From NCBI RefSeq assembly GCF_014205015.1, contig NZ_JACHMO010000001.1:4464001-4528000 (forward strand): a DNA stretch of 64,000 nucleotides, given 5' to 3'. The notes under the pieces were generated by a model. It had not been told where the DNA came from and did no database searches. It saw only the letters and a list, made by a program, of their open reading frames with translations. Made by a program: the position numbers and the translations under genes. Of the stretch, positions 23,701 to 34,292 are shown one piece after another; within the stretch, counting starts at the first letter, position 1; each line of letters starts with the position of its first letter. The stretch is from Saccharothrix ecbatanensis. Its GTDB lineage: Bacteria > Actinomycetota > Actinomycetes > Mycobacteriales > Pseudonocardiaceae.

Positions 23701-26700
23701 GAGGTCGACCTGTTGTGGACGTCGCACCACGTGCTGTTGGACGGCTGGAGCACGGCGCAGGTGTTCGGCGAGGTGCTGAACGAGTGCGCGGGCGGCACGG
23801 CACCGGTCCGGCGGCCGTTCCGGGACTACCTGGCCTGGCTCGCCGACCTGGACCAGACCGCCGCCGAGTCGCACTGGCGCGGCGTGCTGGCCGGGTTCGA
23901 GGCGCCCACTCCCCTGCCGTTCGACCGGCCGCCGGCCGAGGCGCACCGGGCCGAGTCGTCCGCCCGGGTCGTGCTCGACCTACCCGCCGAACGGCTGGAC
24001 GCGGTCGCCCGCACCCACGGCCTCACGGTGAACACGCTGGTCCAAGGCGCGTGGGCCCTGCTGTTGGCGCGGACCTCGGGACAGCGGGACGTGGTGTTCG
24101 GCAGCACGGTGTCCGGTCGGCCGCCCGAGCTGCCCGGCGTCGAGTCGATGGTCGGGATGTTCATCAACACCGTGCCCACCAGGGTGACCGTGGAGCCCGA
24201 GGCCGACGTGGTCGGCTGGTTGCGGCGGTTGCAGGAGGCGCAGATCGAGTCCCGCCGGTTCGAGCACGTGTCGCTGGCGCAGGTGCAGGGATGGGCCGGG
24301 ACCGGATCGGGTCTGTTCGACAGCCTGCTGGCGTTCGAGAACTACCCCGTGGACAAGGACACCCCCGACGGCGGGCCGCGTGTCGGCGAGGCGAGCGGAA
24401 TGGACACCACCACGTTCCCGCTCACGGTGGCCGCGCACGTGGACGACTCGCTGCACGTGGAGTTGACCTACGACCCGCGCCTGTTCGACGCCTCCACCAT
24501 GACCGCGCTCGGCGACCGGTTGAGTCGGCTGCTCGACGGGATCGGCGCCGATCCGGACCGGCGGGTGTTCGAACTGCCGTGGCTGTCCGACGCCGACCTG
24601 GACCGGGTGCTGACGTCGTGGCGTGGCCCGGCGTCCGTGGTCGAGGACACCATCCCGTCACTGTTCGCCGCACAGGCGGCACGCACACCGGACGCGGTCG
24701 CCGTGATGGGTGGCGGGATGAGCTTTACCTACCGGGAATTGGACGAGCGCGCGAACCGGCTGGCGCACCACCTGATCGGGGTCGGAGTCGGGCCGGAGTC
24801 GGTGGTGGCGTTGACGTTCCCGCGGTCGCCGGACCTCGTCGTGTCGATCCTGGGCGTGCTCAAGGCGGGCGCGGCCTACCTGCCGGTCGACGTCTCGTAC
24901 CCGGCCGACCGCATCGCCTACATGATCGCCGACGCACGGCCGGCGCTCGTCCTGGACGCTCTGCCGGACCTGTCCGGGCTGCCCGCCGACGCACCGGACG
25001 TGATGCTGCGGCCGGAACACGCGGCCTACGTGATCTACACGTCGGGTTCGACAGGCAAGCCCAAGGGCGTGGTCGTGACGCACGCCGGTCTGGCGACCTT
25101 CTCGGCCGCCGAGATCGCGCACTTCGACGTGTCACCGGGCGACCGGGTGCTCCAGTTCTCCTCCCCGAGCTTCGACGCCTCGGTGCTGGAGCTGTGCATG
25201 GCACTGCCCTCCGGTGCCACGCTGGTCGTGCCGCCGCCCGGACCACTGCTGGGTGAACAACTGACCGCGTTCGTCACCGAATTCGGCATCACCCACGCCC
25301 TGATCCCGCCGGCCGCGCTCGCCACCGTCCCGGACGGCGACCTGCCGACCCTGCGCACCCTCGTGGTGGGCGGCGACGCGACCTCCGCCGACCTCGTGCG
25401 CCGGTGGGCGCCAGGCCGACGGATGATCAACGCCTACGGCCCGACCGAGTCCACCGTGGTCACGTCGTGGAGCGAGGCGCTGGAACCCGGCGGCACGCCC
25501 CCGGTCGGCCGTCCCATCCCCGGCACCTCGGTCCGCGTGCTGGACGACGCGTTGCAGCCCGTGCCGGTCGGCGTCACCGGAGAGCTGTACGTCTCGGGCA
25601 TCGGCCTGGCGCGCGGCTACCTGGACCGGCCGGGGTTGACCGCACAGCGGTTCGTCGCCGACCCGTTCGGGAGGCCCGGTGCGCGGATGTACCGCACCGG
25701 CGACCTGGTCCGCATCCGTGACGACGGTCAGTTGGCCTTCATGGGCCGCGCCGACCAGCAGGTGAAGCTGCGCGGTTTCCGGATCGAACTGGGCGAGATC
25801 GAGGCCGTGCTGGCCATGCACGACGCCGTGGCCCAGGTCGCGGTCGTCCTGCGCGAGAACCGTCTGGTCGCCTACTACGTGCCCGTGGGACGGGTGGACG
25901 CCGCCGAGTTGCGCGAGCACGCCGGACAGCAGTTGCCCGAGTACATGGTCCCCACCGCGTACGTGGTGCTGGAACGGTTGCCGCTCAACACCAGCGGCAA
26001 GCTGGACCGGGCCGCGCTGCCCGCGCCGGAACGGGAGGCGTCGACGGCGGGCGGGTTCGTCGCGCCGCGCACCGAGGCCGAACGACTGGTCGCCGACGTG
26101 TGGGCCGACGTGCTGGGGCTGGACGAGGTGGGCGCCGAGGACAACTTCTTCACCCTCGGCGGCGACTCGATCTCCAGCATCCGGGTGGTGTCGCGGCTGC
26201 GGGCGTCCTACGACGTCTCGCCTCGCGACCTGTTCGACCACCCGACCGTGACGGCGCTCGCGGCCCGGCTGTCCGGGTCCACGGCCGACGTCACGGTGAT
26301 CCCCCGCGTCGACGGTGACGTGCCGTTGTCGTTCGCGCAGCAGCGGTTGTGGTTCCTCGACCAGTTCTCACCCGGCGGCACCGAGTACGTGACGCCGCTG
26401 GCCGTGCGGCTGCGTGGCGCGTTGGACGTGCCCCGGCTGGAACGGGCGCTGACGGGGTTGGTGGCGCGGCACGAGTCGCTGCGGACCACGTTCCCTGCGG
26501 TGGACGGGCTGCCGGTGGCGGTCGTGCACCCGCCAACCGACGTCGTGCTGCCGGTGGTCGGCGAGATGCCCGCTTTGGAGCCGTTCGACCTGTCCGAGGG
26601 GCCGTTGTTCCGGCCGGTGCTGGTGCGGCGCGGGCCGGACGACCACGTGCTGGCGTTGACCATGCACCACATCGTCACCGACGGCTGGTCCGGCGGCGTT

Positions 26701-29700
26701 CTGATGGCCGACCTGACCGCGCTGTACGGCGGCGCGGAGCTGCCGCCGCTGCCCATCCGGTACGGCGATTTCGCCGCGTGGCAACGGGAACAGCCGCTGG
26801 ACGTGCAGCTGGACTACTGGCGCGGGCAGTTGGCGGACGTGCCCGCGCTGGAGCTGCCGACCGACCGGCCACGGCCGCCGGTGCAGACGACGGCGGGCGC
26901 GCAGACCGAGTTCGTGGTGCCCGCGCCGGTCGCCAATCGTTTGCGTGAGCTGGCACGGGCCGTGGACGGCACGTTGTTCATGGCGTTGGTGGCGGCCTGC
27001 CAGGTGTTGTTCCACCGGTGGTCCGGGCAGGACGACTTCGCGGTGGGCACGGTGGCGTCGGGGCGGGACCGGCCGGAGACGCAGGACCTGGTCGGGTTCT
27101 TCGTCAACACCGTGACGCTGAGGGCGCGGATCGAGCCGTCGGCGACGTTCCCGGAGTTCCTGGTCCGGACGCGCGACACCGTGCTGGACGCGTTCGCGCA
27201 CCAGGAGGTGCCGTTCGAACGGGTGGTGGACGCGGTGCAGCCGGACCGTGACACCAGTCGCACGCCGTTGTTCCAAGCGGTGGTGGCGTTGCAGAACTCG
27301 CCGCAGGCCACCGGTTTCCCGGGCCTGGAAGCGTCCGATGTCGGGCAGCCGGTGGCGAGCACCGGGTTCGACGTGACGGTGGAGTTCACCGAGGAGGACG
27401 ACGGGCGGCTGCACGGGGCGTTCGAGTACAACACCGACCTGTTCGACGCGGGCACGGTCAGGCGACTGGTCGAGCACCTGGGCGTGCTGCTGTCCGGGAT
27501 CGCGGCGGACGCCGACCGTCCACTGTGGTCGTTGCCGGTGTTGCCCGAGGGCGAGCGGAAGTCGTTGGAGGAGTGGGGTTCGACGGGTCCGGCGATCGAC
27601 GGTCCCGGGTTCGTCGAGCTGGTCGAGGCGCAGGTGGCGCGGACGCCGCACGCGTTGGCGCTGACGGGTGCGGTCGACGTGACGTACGCGGAGCTGAACG
27701 CCCGGGCGAACCGGTTGGCACATCACCTGATCGGGCTCGGCGCCGGGCCGGAGCGGATCGTCGCGCTGCGGCTGCCCCGCTCGGTCGACCTCGTGGTGGC
27801 CGAGCTGGCGGTGCTGAAGTCCGGCGCCGCGTTCCTGCCGGTCGACCCGGAGTACCCGGCGGAGCGGATCTCGTTCATGCTCGCCGACGCCCGGCCGCTG
27901 GTGGTGCTGGACGGTCCGGTCGACGTGTCCGGACAACCCGACACCGATCCCGGCGTGCGGGTGCGGCCCGAGCACGCGGCGTACATGATCTACACGTCCG
28001 GGTCGACCGGGCGGCCGAAGGGCGTCGTGGTGACGCACGCCGGTCTGGCCACGTTCTCGGCGGCCGAGATCGCGCACTTCCGGGTGTCGCAGGGTGACCG
28101 GGTGCTGGAGTTCTCCTCCCCCAGCTTCGACGCGTCGGTGCTGGAGCTGTGCATGTCGCTGCCGGCGGGTGCGGCGCTGGTCGTGCCGCCGCCGGGGCCG
28201 CTGCTCGGCGACCAGTTGGCCGAGGTGATCGACGCGTTCGGGGTGACGCACGCGTTGATCCCGCCGGTGGCGCTGGCGACCGTGCCGGACGCGGCGCTGC
28301 CGACGTTCCGCACGCTGGTCGTGGGCGGTGACGCGTGTTCGGCGGATCTGGTGCGGCGGTGGGCTCCCGGCCGACGGATGATCAACGCCTACGGTCCGAC
28401 CGAGTCCACGGTAGTCACGTCGTGGAGCGAGCCGCTGGAACCCGGTGGTGTGCCGCCGATCGGGCGGCCGATCCCGGGAACGACGGTGCACGTGCTGGAC
28501 GACGCGTTGCAGCCCGTCCCGGTCGGTGTGCCCGGTGAGCTGCACGTGTCGGGTGTCGGCCTGGCGCGCGGCTACCTGGACCGGCCTGGGCTGACCGCCT
28601 CGCGGTTCGTGGCGAACCCGTTCGGACCGCCCGGGTCGCGGATGTACCGCACGGGCGACGTGGTGCGGTGGAACGCGTCCGGGGTGCTGGAGTTCGTCGG
28701 ACGGTCCGACGAGCAGGTGAAGATCCGGGGCTTCCGGATCGAGCTCGGCGAGATCGAGACGGCGTTGCTGCGGCACCCGGACGTGCGTGAGGCGGTCGTG
28801 GTGGCGCGGGCCGACGCCCGTGGCCACAAGCGGCTCGTCGCGTACGTGGTGGGCGAGGTGGCGAAGGTCCGGGACTTCCTGGCCGAGTCGCTGCCGGACT
28901 ACCTGGTGCCGTCGCTGTTCGTGCCGGTGGACGCGTTGCCGATCAGCTCGAACGGCAAGGTGGACCGGGCGCGGCTGCCCGAGCCGGACTTCTCGGCGCT
29001 GACCGGCGGCGAGCACGTCGCGCCGTCCGGGCCGGTGGAGGAGGCGTTGGCGGCGGTGTGGGCGGACGTGCTCGGCGTGCCGCGCGTCGGGGTGGAGGAC
29101 AACTTCTTCTCGCTCGGCGGCGACTCGATCCTGAGCATGCAGGTGGTGGCGCGGTCGCGGCAGGCCGGATACCGGTTCGCCACACGGGACCTCTTCACGC
29201 ACCAGACCATCGCTTCCTTGGCGCCGCACGTGTCGGTGGAGGTCGTGTCGGCGGCCGACCGGGCGCCGGTGGTGGGCGACGTGCCGTTGACGCCGATCCA
29301 GCACTGGTTCCTGAACTCGGGGCGGCGCAACCCGCACCACTTCAACCAGTCGCACATGGTGGAGCTGGACCCGGCGGTGGACGTGGCGACGTTGCGGCGG
29401 GCGTTGGGCGAGTTGGTGGCGCACCACGACGCGTTGCGGCTGCGGTTCACGTCGGTCGACGGGGTGTGGCGGCAGCACAACGACGAGGTGCGCGATGTCG
29501 ACGTGCTGACCGTGGTCGACGGGATGTCGGAGGCCGTCGCCGACGAGGTGCACGCGTCGTTCGACCTGGCGTCCGGTCCGCTGTTCCGGGCAGTGCTGTT
29601 CCAGGCCGCGCAGCCGGTGTTGTTGCTGGTCGCGCACCACCTGGTGGTGGACGGGGTGTCGTGGCGGATCCTGCTGGACGACCTGGACACCGCGTACCGG

Positions 29701-30501
29701 GGTGGTGACCTGGGCGCCAAGACGACGTCGTACCAGGAGTGGGCGCGACGGTTGGAGGCGCACGTGCTCGGCGGTGGATTGGACGACGAGATCGAGCACT
29801 GGAGCACGACGTTCCCGCCGTCTCCCACGCCTGAGGGCGCTACGGAGGCGGTCACGGTGGAGTTGTCGGAGGAGGACACGGACGCGTTGTTGCGCGGTGC
29901 GCCCGCCGCGTACCGGACCCGGATCAACGACGTGCTGCTGACCGCGTTGGCGTGGGCGCTGTCCCGGTGGACCGGGTCGTCACGGGTCGCGGTGGACCTG
30001 GAGGGCCACGGGCGGGAGGACGTGCTGGACGTGGACCTGTCGCGGACTGTCGGCTGGTTCACCACCATGTACCCGGTGGCGTTGGACGTGCCGGAAGGGA
30101 CCTGGCGTGACGGGACTTGGCGGGACCGGGTGAAGTCGGTGCGGCGGCAGTTGCGGGCCGTGCCGGGGAACGGTTTCGGCTACGGGGCGCTGCGTCAGCA
30201 CGGCCTGGTGCCCGACGCCGGACGGCCCGCGGTGTCGTTCAACTACCTGGGCCAGTTCGACGGCGGTTCGGCCGAGGCGACCGGGCTGTACCGGTCGGCG
30301 CTGCCGTCCGTCGGCCTGGACCACGACCCGGCGGACGCCGGGGACCACGTGCTGGACGTGGTCGGCGAGGCCGGTAAGACACTGGGCTTCACCTGGTATT
30401 ACCACCCGTCGGTGCACCCGGCCGCCGAGGTCGAGGCTGTGGTCGCCGACTTCGCCGCCGCGTTGCGCGCGATCGCCGCTGATTGCCGGGGTGCGGCATG
30501 A
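11779..30501 (+). CDS. NRPS 2: five modules, C-A-T-E / C-A-T / C-A-T-E / C-A-T / C-A-T-E
   Basis: A 6240-aa synthetase for residues 4-8; ATG 11779 follows GGAGG at 11762-11766. C domains: HHxxxDG near 166, 1583, 2581, 3983 and 4963. Carrier serines: 990, 2396, 3391, 4797, 5783. E domains: histidine motifs at 1156, 3555 and 5953. C domains of modules 4, 6 and 8 are LCL-type (RLWFL start) and those of 5 and 7 DCL-type ([10 protein letters not shown]), matching the epimerases before them. Pocket codes: module 4 DTEDMGFVDK; modules 5 and 6 DTEDMGYVDK (acidic, so polar or basic substrates); modules 7 and 8 DALLVGAVVK. The protein ends in an E domain with no TE. Module 6 E has HHLVVDA instead of HHxxxDG. 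The stop overlaps the exporter start (ATGA). Confidence 0.95.
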   Translation: MTTSKHDRISALPEHVRELLRARLAGKAAGQPARADVIPPAPRDEPLPLSAGQQRLWFLAQFQPESTEYTSAVALRLTGSLDLPRLTAALRGLVRRHESLRTTFDQVDGRPVQVVHDDVDFDVAATDDLQAELDRPFDLRQGPLFRASLLRPAGSDDVHVLLLTSHHIVVDGWSLGLLMDELAALYRGETLAPPTLQYADYAVWQRGRPVDTGFWVDRLAGVVPLELPTDRPRPAERTSAGATHEFAVPTRLAGDLAELARINETTLFTTLTAACKLLLARYSGQDDIAVGTVTSGRERPELAGLVGFLVGTVVLRDTVDTSRSFAEFLAQVNRTALDAFAHADVPFDRVVEAVGATRDPSRTPLFDVMVVLQNASRALPELPGLRVEDHPLTREWANFDLSIDFTQTDDGIHGVVEYSTELFDAATIDRMSQHLLVLLAGITADPHRPMAELSLLLGDEPAGKGRDLDVPATTFPALFEAQVRRTPDATALVCEDIRLTFAEVDARANRLAHHLLREGVEPEQVVALSLPRGVESVIGILGILKAGAVYLPVDPGLPEARRRYLLEDSRAVLVIDAPVDTSGLPGTDPVVSTRPDHAAYVIYTSGSTGKPKGVVVEHRQLVNLLHNHRADFAGEHMRVAVSAVFSFDTSWEGPLLMADGHELHVLTDDVRLEPTALVRYVREHRIDFLDLTPSYVRQLLPAGLLDGEWRPRVLMLGGEALGTALWQELARADVAAYNFYGPTETTVDAVSCRITGHRPVIGRPLANLTARVLDEDLRPLPVGVPGELFLAGPQVARGYLYRPGLTADRFLADPYGEPGTRMYRTGDKVRMLAVGGADNQTERHVLEYLGRTDEQVKIRGFRIEPGEVEAALLSHPTVREAAVVARTDGEHTRLVGYVVTTGPADLREHLRRSLPEYSVPSAFVRLDHLPLTANGKLDKAALPAPQAVGDGEFVAPRTPVEAELARIWAEVLGADRIGVEDNFFAVGGDSILSIQLVSRARQAGLHLTSRDVFRHQTIAELALVVSEAKAAEPERLFTGPAPLTPIQRWFFTEHGPLRHFTMSLLVELDPQVDAETLRDAVRTVVRHHDALRMRFRQVDGQWAQEVADTEADVFRVGTDVETTTREAQRSLDLEEGPLLRAVFFPGERPALLLTVHHLVMDGVSWRIALGDLEQAYRGVPLEPVGTSFTQWAHRLDEHVRSGALDHAHEYWSSLPEPEALPVDRDGANTAASARLVSVRLDRATTDALLTAVPPVYRTQVNDVLLSALGRALAEWTGRDAVSVTLEGHGREELVPGTDLTRTVGWFTTQFPVVLEATDDWDRTLKSVKGSLRAVPHRGLSFGALDVGRPGGGKLPQVSFNYHGRFDVTGGGFYLARRDDVGADLAPEETRSHLLDVTGLIEHGELELSWQYSAHVHDEETVRRLAERTLDGLREIVAHCAQPGVSGRTPSDFPLARLTQDQVDAIAGPDVEDIYPLTPLQAGMVFHSLVEPGAYVDRMRLVLDGVGDPAALRQAWQRVVDRTPVLRSSVVWEGVAEPVQVVHRHVKLPGGPVDGPFDLGVAPLLRVDVTPLGGDRVELVWSSHHVILDGWSTAQVFGEVLEQYRAITTGTPARLPARRPFRDYLEWLAAQDQASAESHWRTVLSDVDGPTPLPFDRKPARAHRSEASESVRFSLDLGDAVQRAGLTVNTVVQGAWALLLARACGEDDVVFGSTVSGRPAELAGVESMVGMLINTVPTRAVVDGTAEVGTWLRAFQTAQSESRRFEHTSLSEIQSWAGVRLFDSVVVFENYPYDPDGDGPRVVEVKGVDNTTLPLTLSASLTDHLKIDLAYDPELFDAATAERLAGWLRALVEAIAADPSARIADLPWLSDAERHQVLVEWNRTARDMPSALYPEVFAEQVRRTPDASALVFRETSLTFAELDARANRLAHHLLAHGAWPEETSAERTVAVLLPRSADSIVAVLAVFKAGAVYLPIDPQLPAERIEFLLRDAKPALVLDAMPDLTGQPDTAPGVELRPEHAAYLIYTSGSTGTPKGVVVEHRQLANLYYANNEDLKMYEPTRFAVTATFSFDTSWEGLLFLAAGNELHVIDDELRLDPSALVGYLERHGIGMVDVTPSYARQLVQAGLLKSGLRRVMVGGEAVDAALWRQIAESPVEGVNYYGPTEVTVDSVGTLMAGERPVIGRPLSNLRAYVLDADLRPVPPGVPGELFLGGAQVARGYLDRPGLTAQRFVADPFGPAGARMYRTGDRVRWVDGVLEYLGRADDQVKLRGFRIEPGEVEAALLGVPGVLQSAVVVRENRLIGYVTGTPETDPRDALARTLPDYLVPSAVVVLDELPLSPSGKLDRRALPEPDLTGGDFVAPRTEAERAVAEVLADVLGLDRVGATDDFFRLGGDSILSIRVTSRLRAAFGVQLSPRAVFEHPTVSGLAAAILVAAGSGKVEVDAIPVIPRGGVHPSSIHVTVDQSPAQRRLWFLDQFEPGSTEYVTPTALRLHGPLDLVALGRALDGLVARHESLRTTFDDGVQIVHEPYDVVLSVEQRPWEEVLLEEVGTPFDLREGPLFRTRLVRVTPEEHVLVMTLHHIITDGWSTGVLARDLGALYAGEELPPPAVQYVDYTAWLKDTPVDYWAGHLAGVPPLELPTDRPRAAVRGTAGAKHEFTVPASVAKAVKALAAERGDTLFTALLAATKVLLARYTGQDDIAVGTAVSGRGPAELDDVVGLFVNTVALRSAVDLRRSFAEVLEDVRTTVRTGFAHQDVPFERVVEAVRPDRDPSRNALFDVMVLMENFDTAMPELTGLRVEEVRLPLLTSTCDLTFEFGEADGELRGAVEYSTDLFDQTTVDRMTRHLVTLLAGITARPDRPLTEVPLLLGDEPDGRGVRLDVPNLTFRDLFEEQAKRTPDATALVCDDVRLTYAEVDARANRLAHHLLAQGASPERTVAVSLPRSADSVVAILAVHKAGAVYLPIDHDLPRARVDFLLGDAKPTLVLDAVPDLTGLPATSPDVPLRPDQAAYVIYTSGSTGVPKGVVVEHRQLANLLHNHHRTFSARRLRVALSAVFSFDTSWEGPLLMADGHELHVLTDDVRLEPAALVGYVREHRIDFLDLTPSYVQQLIPAGLLDGEHVPKVLMLGGEALPDSLWRELARSRTTAHNYYGPTEVTVDAVATPVTGDRPLIGRPLGNLVAHVLDDDLRPVPVGVPGALFLGGAQVARGYLNRPGLTAQRFLPDPFGEPGSRMYRTGDRVRWVGDQLDYLGRDDDQVKVRGFRIELGEVESALLNHPDVTQAAVVAREHNGHQRLVAYTVGTATDLAGWLKQRLPDYLVPSAFVPLEALPLTSSGKVDRRALPAPTFAEAGYVAPEPGVAATLADIWADVLGVERVGARDNFFALGGDSILSMQVVSRARQLGLKLTSKDVFLRQTVADLALAVTETTGPTHQAVTGPAPLTPIQRWFFTEQGPLAHFTMSVVVELGDVEPAAVQAAVRAVVAHHDALRLRFSQVDGVWRQEVAEDEPNVFRVASTADLAAEADLARASLDLRRGPLVRAVLFPDGRLFVTAHHLVVDAVSWRILLADLDTVLAGGGLGPKSTAFTDWARRLDRHVLDGRFDHALPHWTAVPVEEPVPTEAGAARSVSVRLSRAETDALLHAVPDAYRTQVNDVLLTALTSAFDGRALIALEGHGREELFDGVDLSRTVGWFTAQFPVAVELPEGDWGAALKSVKEQLRAVPDKGLSYEALKYHDRGLTGALPRVCFNYLGQWDGELSESSDTEADHGREVPDDLTRPHLLDITAAVSAGELVVDWEYSTEAHDEADVRAMADRMADALRGIAAFCARPDAWGRTPSDFPLATLTAEQVDRIADRDVEDVYPLTPLQAGMLFHNLVDGGTAYVNQLRVRLSDVDPARLAQAWQRVVDRTPILRSEVVWEGLDEPVQVVRRGVTVPVTYAPVTDELVAADAAAGVDLTSAPLMRLTIGRVSDTEVDLLWTSHHVLLDGWSTAQVFGEVLNECAGGTAPVRRPFRDYLAWLADLDQTAAESHWRGVLAGFEAPTPLPFDRPPAEAHRAESSARVVLDLPAERLDAVARTHGLTVNTLVQGAWALLLARTSGQRDVVFGSTVSGRPPELPGVESMVGMFINTVPTRVTVEPEADVVGWLRRLQEAQIESRRFEHVSLAQVQGWAGTGSGLFDSLLAFENYPVDKDTPDGGPRVGEASGMDTTTFPLTVAAHVDDSLHVELTYDPRLFDASTMTALGDRLSRLLDGIGADPDRRVFELPWLSDADLDRVLTSWRGPASVVEDTIPSLFAAQAARTPDAVAVMGGGMSFTYRELDERANRLAHHLIGVGVGPESVVALTFPRSPDLVVSILGVLKAGAAYLPVDVSYPADRIAYMIADARPALVLDALPDLSGLPADAPDVMLRPEHAAYVIYTSGSTGKPKGVVVTHAGLATFSAAEIAHFDVSPGDRVLQFSSPSFDASVLELCMALPSGATLVVPPPGPLLGEQLTAFVTEFGITHALIPPAALATVPDGDLPTLRTLVVGGDATSADLVRRWAPGRRMINAYGPTESTVVTSWSEALEPGGTPPVGRPIPGTSVRVLDDALQPVPVGVTGELYVSGIGLARGYLDRPGLTAQRFVADPFGRPGARMYRTGDLVRIRDDGQLAFMGRADQQVKLRGFRIELGEIEAVLAMHDAVAQVAVVLRENRLVAYYVPVGRVDAAELREHAGQQLPEYMVPTAYVVLERLPLNTSGKLDRAALPAPEREASTAGGFVAPRTEAERLVADVWADVLGLDEVGAEDNFFTLGGDSISSIRVVSRLRASYDVSPRDLFDHPTVTALAARLSGSTADVTVIPRVDGDVPLSFAQQRLWFLDQFSPGGTEYVTPLAVRLRGALDVPRLERALTGLVARHESLRTTFPAVDGLPVAVVHPPTDVVLPVVGEMPALEPFDLSEGPLFRPVLVRRGPDDHVLALTMHHIVTDGWSGGVLMADLTALYGGAELPPLPIRYGDFAAWQREQPLDVQLDYWRGQLADVPALELPTDRPRPPVQTTAGAQTEFVVPAPVANRLRELARAVDGTLFMALVAACQVLFHRWSGQDDFAVGTVASGRDRPETQDLVGFFVNTVTLRARIEPSATFPEFLVRTRDTVLDAFAHQEVPFERVVDAVQPDRDTSRTPLFQAVVALQNSPQATGFPGLEASDVGQPVASTGFDVTVEFTEEDDGRLHGAFEYNTDLFDAGTVRRLVEHLGVLLSGIAADADRPLWSLPVLPEGERKSLEEWGSTGPAIDGPGFVELVEAQVARTPHALALTGAVDVTYAELNARANRLAHHLIGLGAGPERIVALRLPRSVDLVVAELAVLKSGAAFLPVDPEYPAERISFMLADARPLVVLDGPVDVSGQPDTDPGVRVRPEHAAYMIYTSGSTGRPKGVVVTHAGLATFSAAEIAHFRVSQGDRVLEFSSPSFDASVLELCMSLPAGAALVVPPPGPLLGDQLAEVIDAFGVTHALIPPVALATVPDAALPTFRTLVVGGDACSADLVRRWAPGRRMINAYGPTESTVVTSWSEPLEPGGVPPIGRPIPGTTVHVLDDALQPVPVGVPGELHVSGVGLARGYLDRPGLTASRFVANPFGPPGSRMYRTGDVVRWNASGVLEFVGRSDEQVKIRGFRIELGEIETALLRHPDVREAVVVARADARGHKRLVAYVVGEVAKVRDFLAESLPDYLVPSLFVPVDALPISSNGKVDRARLPEPDFSALTGGEHVAPSGPVEEALAAVWADVLGVPRVGVEDNFFSLGGDSILSMQVVARSRQAGYRFATRDLFTHQTIASLAPHVSVEVVSAADRAPVVGDVPLTPIQHWFLNSGRRNPHHFNQSHMVELDPAVDVATLRRALGELVAHHDALRLRFTSVDGVWRQHNDEVRDVDVLTVVDGMSEAVADEVHASFDLASGPLFRAVLFQAAQPVLLLVAHHLVVDGVSWRILLDDLDTAYRGGDLGAKTTSYQEWARRLEAHVLGGGLDDEIEHWSTTFPPSPTPEGATEAVTVELSEEDTDALLRGAPAAYRTRINDVLLTALAWALSRWTGSSRVAVDLEGHGREDVLDVDLSRTVGWFTTMYPVALDVPEGTWRDGTWRDRVKSVRRQLRAVPGNGFGYGALRQHGLVPDAGRPAVSFNYLGQFDGGSAEATGLYRSALPSVGLDHDPADAGDHVLDVVGEAGKTLGFTWYYHPSVHPAAEVEAVVADFAAALRAIAADCRGAA

Positions 30502-31712
30502 CCACGTCGTTGGCGCGCAATCGCAACTACACGCTGTTGTGGGGCGGTCAGGCGCTGGCCGAGGTGGGGTTCAGCGCCACGATGCTGGCGTTGCCGCTGC
30601 TGGTGCTGATCATCACCGGGTCGCCGATGCTGTCGGGCCTGGTGCTGACCGTGGACGCCACGGCGCAACTGCTGGTGGGGCTGCCCGCCGGGGCGTTGGT
30701 GGACCGGTGGGACCGCCGTCGGATCATGCTGTGCTGCGAGGCGGTCCAGGTGGTCGCCTTGGGCGGGCTGGTGGCGGCGTTGTGGTTCGACGCCGTCACG
30801 ATGCCGCACATCATGGCGGTGGCCGCGGTGCTGGGTGTGTGCCGGGCGTTGTTCGAGCCGGCGGAGGACGCGTGCCTGCCCCGGCTCGTGCCGGAGTCCC
30901 AGCTGGCGACCGCGGTGGCGATGAACAGCGCCCGGTCGTCGTTGGGGCAGATGGCGGGGACGGCGCTGGGCGGCCTGCTGCTGGCCGTGACGCGGTGGCT
31001 GCCGTTCCTGGTGGACATGGTCACGCACGTGGTGGCGTTCGTGGCGCTGCTGTTCCTGCGGGTGCCGCCGTCCGCGCCGGTCGAGTCCCACCCGCACCTG
31101 CTGCGGTCGATCGGTCAAGGGCTGCGGTGGGTGTGGAGCCGGCGCGAGATCCGGGTGACGGCGCTGTGCGCGGTGGTGCTCAACCTGTTCTTCACCGCGT
31201 TCTACCTGGTCGTCATCGTGCTGGTGAAGGACCAGGGCGAGTCGGCCGGCGCGATCGGCGTGATGGCGGCGATGCTCGGGGTCGGCGGTGTGCTGGGCGC
31301 GCTGGCCGCGCCGTTCCTGCACCGGGCGCTGGGGCCGCACCGGTCGATCGCGTCGGTGTTCTGGGTGCTGACGCTGCTGGTGCCGTGCGCGTTGCTGGTC
31401 GAGTCGCCGTACCTGATCGGGGTGCTGTTCGCGCTGATGGCGTTCCTGGCGCCGACCGCCAACACCACCATCAGCACCCATCAACTGCTCCTCACCCCCG
31501 ATGAGCTGCGAGGACGGCTGAGCGGGGTGATGGGGGTCGTCGTCGGAGCCGCCGGCGCCATCGGCCCCCTGGTGGGCGGCGCGCTGACCGAAGCGCTGTC
31601 CGCCCGTACCTCCGTCGTGGTGTGCGCGGTGGGGATTTCGCTGGTCACGGTATTCGTCACGTTGAGCCCGACTCTGCGGGAGTACGGGAAAGTCCAGGAG
31701 GAGAAGGCATGA
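30498..31712 (+). CDS. MFS exporter of the NRPS operon
   Basis: A 404-aa protein with about 12 hydrophobic segments. The MFS start [18 protein letters not shown] and the loop [13 protein letters not shown] resemble EntS/MFS_3-type siderophore and drug exporters. ATG 30498 overlaps the NRPS 2 stop as ATGA, and its own stop overlaps the MbtH start the same way, so all three are translationally coupled. Export of, or self-protection from, the octapeptide is inferred from the operon. Confidence 0.88.
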   Translation: MTTSLARNRNYTLLWGGQALAEVGFSATMLALPLLVLIITGSPMLSGLVLTVDATAQLLVGLPAGALVDRWDRRRIMLCCEAVQVVALGGLVAALWFDAVTMPHIMAVAAVLGVCRALFEPAEDACLPRLVPESQLATAVAMNSARSSLGQMAGTALGGLLLAVTRWLPFLVDMVTHVVAFVALLFLRVPPSAPVESHPHLLRSIGQGLRWVWSRREIRVTALCAVVLNLFFTAFYLVVIVLVKDQGESAGAIGVMAAMLGVGGVLGALAAPFLHRALGPHRSIASVFWVLTLLVPCALLVESPYLIGVLFALMAFLAPTANTTISTHQLLLTPDELRGRLSGVMGVVVGAAGAIGPLVGGALTEALSARTSVVVCAVGISLVTVFVTLSPTLREYGKVQEEKA

Positions 31713-31900
31713 GGGACGACATCGCTTACCAGGTGCTCGTGAACGACGAGGGTCAGTACTCGCTGTGGCCGGCGCACCACGACGTGCCCGCCGGGTGGCG
31801 GTTCGAGGGCACCAAGGGCACGAAGGACGAGTGCTCGGCGCACGTGGACGAGGTGTGGACCGACATGCGCCCAGCCTCCCTACGCGCCGCGATGGACTGA
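31709..31900 (+). CDS. MbtH-family NRPS chaperone
   Basis: A 63-aa protein with the complete MbtH signature: NDEGQYSLWP, then a Trp in GWRFEG, then KDECSAHVDEVWTDMRP. MbtH-like proteins bind and activate A domains. The ATG at 31709 overlaps the exporter stop, and AGGAG lies just upstream. It is the only MbtH gene in the window and the last gene of the operon, so it probably serves the A domains of both NRPSs. Confidence 0.95.
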   Translation: MRDDIAYQVLVNDEGQYSLWPAHHDVPAGWRFEGTKGTKDECSAHVDEVWTDMRPASLRAAMD

Positions 31901-31909
31901 GGCAGGCGT

Positions 31910-31940
31910 GCGGCCCACGGGGATTCCACCCGTGGGCCGC
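31910..31940 (+). terminator. Hairpin terminator of the NRPS operon
   Basis: A perfect 12-bp GC-rich stem (GCGGCCCACGGG, 31910-31921, with its complement at 31929-31940) and a 7-nt loop, starting 10 bp after the MbtH stop codon. There is no T-tract, as is common in actinomycetes. It separates the operon from the convergent ChrA gene; the next 108 bp hold nothing recognisable. Confidence 0.8.
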
Positions 31941-32048
31941 TCGGCACCTGCCGGAGCCCGAACGGATCGCCAGTCGAGCTGTTGCGGCGACGTGCCTACT
32001 TCCCGAAGTCGAGAGCCACCAGCTCATCAAACCGATACCAGCACCTGG

Positions 32049-33173
32049 TCAGAACAGCGCGATCACCGCGCCGATGACACCGCACGCCACCAGCGCCGTC
32101 ACCACGCCACGCCGCAGGACGAGCAGCCAGAGCGCGGCGAGGCCGAGCAGGACGAACTGCCAGGGCCGGTCCAGTGACCAGGCCAGCGGCAGGGTGGAAC
32201 CGGCGATCGCGCCGATGGCGGCGGCGCCCGCGCCGGTCAGGAACGCCTGCGCACGGTCGTTGTCCCGCAGCCGTTCCAGCCTGGGGCCGCCCACGATGAC
32301 CATCACGAACGAGGGCGCGAACGCGACGAACGCGGCCAGCAGCCCGCCACCCAGGCCGGCGGCGGCGTACCCGACCACGGCGACCGTCTGCACCACCGGC
32401 CCCGGCGTGATCTGACCGAGCGCCACCGCGTTGAGGAACTGCGCGTCGGACATCCACCCGTACGTGTGCACGGCGTCCTCCCGCATCAACGGGATGATGA
32501 CGAACCCGCCGCCGTACGACAGCGCGCCGACCTTGGCGGACACCCACGCCAGCGCGCCCAGCCCTCCCCCGGCGGCAGGCAACGCGAGCACGACAGGCCA
32601 CGCGGCACGTCGACCGGACGGTGCACGGACCGCGATCTCCACCAGCCCGGCCGCGATGAGCACCAGCACGAGCCACGGACCCGTCACCGCCGCCGCGACC
32701 CCGCCGGCCAGCAGGTACAGCACCCACCGCACACGGGCCGCCTTGGCCGCGCCGATGCGCTGCCGACTACCGGGGATCAACCCCCACGCCGCGTGCGCCG
32801 CCACCGCCGGCACCGCCGCGCCCGCCCCGGCCGCCGCGCCCGTCACCCACGCCGGGGCGTTGTCGGCCAGGAACAACACGGCCAGCGCGAGGATCAGCAG
32901 CAGCCCCGGCACGATGAAGCACAGGCCGCCGACCAGCGCACCCGCCGTGCCGCGCAGCCTCCACGCGCACAGGATCGCGAGCTGCGTCGACGCCGGCCCC
33001 GGCAACAGGTTCGTCACCGCGATGCCGTCCTCGAACTCGCGGTCGGTCAGCCAGCCGCGCCGGGTGACGCACAGGTCCCGCAGCAACGCGATGTGCGCGG
33101 GCGGTCCGCCGAACCCGATGCAGCCGATACGCCCCCACTCGCGTGCGATGGTCGCCAAGCCGATCCGGGTCAC
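32049..33173 (-). CDS. chrA: ChrA-type chromate/anion transporter
   Basis: A 374-aa integral membrane protein made of two homologous halves. Each half carries the ChrA pattern: GCIGFGGPPAHIALL with NLLPGPASTQLA, and GALSYGGGFVIIPLM with ALGQITPGPVVQT. ChrA proteins export chromate by a proton- or sulfate-coupled mechanism. GTG 33173. It is transcribed away from the CmtR-type sensor across a 70- to 80-bp interval, so the region may be a small metal-stress island. Chromate specificity is assigned by family only. Confidence 0.9.
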   Translation of the reverse strand: MTRIGLATIAREWGRIGCIGFGGPPAHIALLRDLCVTRRGWLTDREFEDGIAVTNLLPGPASTQLAILCAWRLRGTAGALVGGLCFIVPGLLLILALAVLFLADNAPAWVTGAAAGAGAAVPAVAAHAAWGLIPGSRQRIGAAKAARVRWVLYLLAGGVAAAVTGPWLVLVLIAAGLVEIAVRAPSGRRAAWPVVLALPAAGGGLGALAWVSAKVGALSYGGGFVIIPLMREDAVHTYGWMSDAQFLNAVALGQITPGPVVQTVAVVGYAAAGLGGGLLAAFVAFAPSFVMVIVGGPRLERLRDNDRAQAFLTGAGAAAIGAIAGSTLPLAWSLDRPWQFVLLGLAALWLLVLRRGVVTALVACGVIGAVIALF

Positions 33174-33229
33174 GGTGCGATCCTCGCTGGCGCCCCAGGC
33201 CCGGTCAAACGATCATTGGGTGACGTCAG

Positions 33230-33245
33230 TACAGCGGTCACTGTA
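33230..33245. promoter_or_regulatory. Candidate CmtR-type operator TACAG-N6-CTGTA
   Basis: A 5-bp inverted repeat separated by 6 bp between the divergent chrA and sensor genes, with its right arm touching an upstream in-frame ATG (33245). If this is the operator, translation from the second ATG (33257) fits better. Assignment rests on position and symmetry. Confidence 0.4.
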
Positions 33246-33256
33246 TGGTTCCGCTC

Positions 33257-33607
33257 ATGCTGAAGTGTGAGACGCGCGAGGACGCCTTGGCGCGGTTGGG
33301 CAAGGCGCTGGCCGACCCGACCCGCTGCCGCATCCTCGTCGGCCTGCTGGACGGGATCAGCTACCCGGCCCAACTCGCCGACCACCTGGGGCTGACCCGC
33401 TCGAACGTCTCCAACCACCTGTCCTGCCTGCGCGGGTGCGGGCTGGTGGTGGCCGCCTACGAGGGCCGCAAGGTCCGCTACGCCCTGGCCGACGTCCACC
33501 TGGCACGGGCGTTGAGCGAGCTGGTCAAGGTCGTGCTCGCGGTCGACACCGCCGAGCCGTGCCTCGACGACGAGCCGGCCCTGACCGCGGTGGAGGCGGG
33601 CCGATGA
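33257..33607 (+). CDS. cmtR: CmtR-like ArsR/SmtB-family Cd(II)/Pb(II) sensor
   Basis: A 116-aa winged-helix repressor. From ATG 33257 (MLKCETRED) the metal ligands known from mycobacterial CmtR fall at identical positions: C57 and C61 in NHLSCLRGCGLVV and C102 in AEPC. The conserved C4 also matches. This numbering is the reason for choosing the second ATG over 33245. The recognition helix lies in LTRSNVSNHL. Metal binding should release it from DNA and derepress the efflux gene, which it overlaps by ATGA at 33604. Confidence 0.9.
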   Translation: MLKCETREDALARLGKALADPTRCRILVGLLDGISYPAQLADHLGLTRSNVSNHLSCLRGCGLVVAAYEGRKVRYALADVHLARALSELVKVVLAVDTAEPCLDDEPALTAVEAGR

Positions 33608-34281
33608 GCACCGACCCCACCCCGGCGCCTGACGGGTGCGCGGACGGCTGCTGCTCGACCAAGGCCGCCGACACCTCGAAACTGGACCCGCCGCGGCGTG
33701 CCCTGCTGACCCGCCGGGTGCGGCTGCTGGTCGCCGCCACGATCACCTACAACGTGATCGAGGCGATCGTGGCGATCACCGCCGGGACCATCGCCTCGTC
33801 CACCGCCCTGATCGGCTTCGGCCTGGACTCGGTCATCGAAGTCGCCTCGGCGACCGCCGTGGCCTGGCAGTTCTCCGGCAAGGACCCGGAGGCGCGCGAG
33901 CGGGTGGCGTTGAAGGTCATCGCGGTGTCGTTCTTCGCGCTGGCCGCCTACGTCACGGTCGAGTCGGCGCGCTCCCTGCTGGGCGCCGAGGCCGCCGACC
34001 ACTCCACGGTCGGCATCGTGCTGGCGGCGGTGTCACTGCTGGTCATGCCGTTCCTCTCGGCCGCGCAACGCCGCGCCGGACGTGAGCTGGGCTCGGCCAG
34101 CGCCGTCGCGGACTCCAAGCAGACGTTGCTGTGCACCTACCTGTCCGGCGTGCTGCTGGTCGGCCTGCTGCTCAACTCGCTGTTCGGCTGGTCCTGGGCC
34201 GACCCGGTCGTCGCCCTGGTCATCGCCGCCGTCGCCGTCAAGGAAGGCCGGGAAGCCTGGCGCGGCGACCACTGCTGCTGA
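33604..34281 (+). CDS. Cation-diffusion-facilitator-like metal efflux protein
   Basis: A 225-aa membrane protein with about six transmembrane segments and the CDF-like helix pattern (NVIEAIVAITAGTIASSTALIGFGLDSVIE, with paired acidic residues). The N-terminus is cysteine-rich (GCADGCCSTK) and the C-terminus ends in HCC, suggesting soft-metal capture. It lacks the long cytoplasmic C-terminal domain of typical CDFs. Start overlaps the sensor stop as ATGA. Mycobacterial CmtR controls a P-type ATPase, so the partner here is different. Confidence 0.8.
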   Translation: MSTDPTPAPDGCADGCCSTKAADTSKLDPPRRALLTRRVRLLVAATITYNVIEAIVAITAGTIASSTALIGFGLDSVIEVASATAVAWQFSGKDPEARERVALKVIAVSFFALAAYVTVESARSLLGAEAADHSTVGIVLAAVSLLVMPFLSAAQRRAGRELGSASAVADSKQTLLCTYLSGVLLVGLLLNSLFGWSWADPVVALVIAAVAVKEGREAWRGDHCC

Positions 34282-34292
34282 CGGACCTACAT

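Noticed and set aside
32049..34281. ChrA and metal-efflux genes as part of the NRPS cluster
   Set aside because: A strong hairpin follows mbtH, the strand changes, and the CmtR-type sensor gives the block its own logic.
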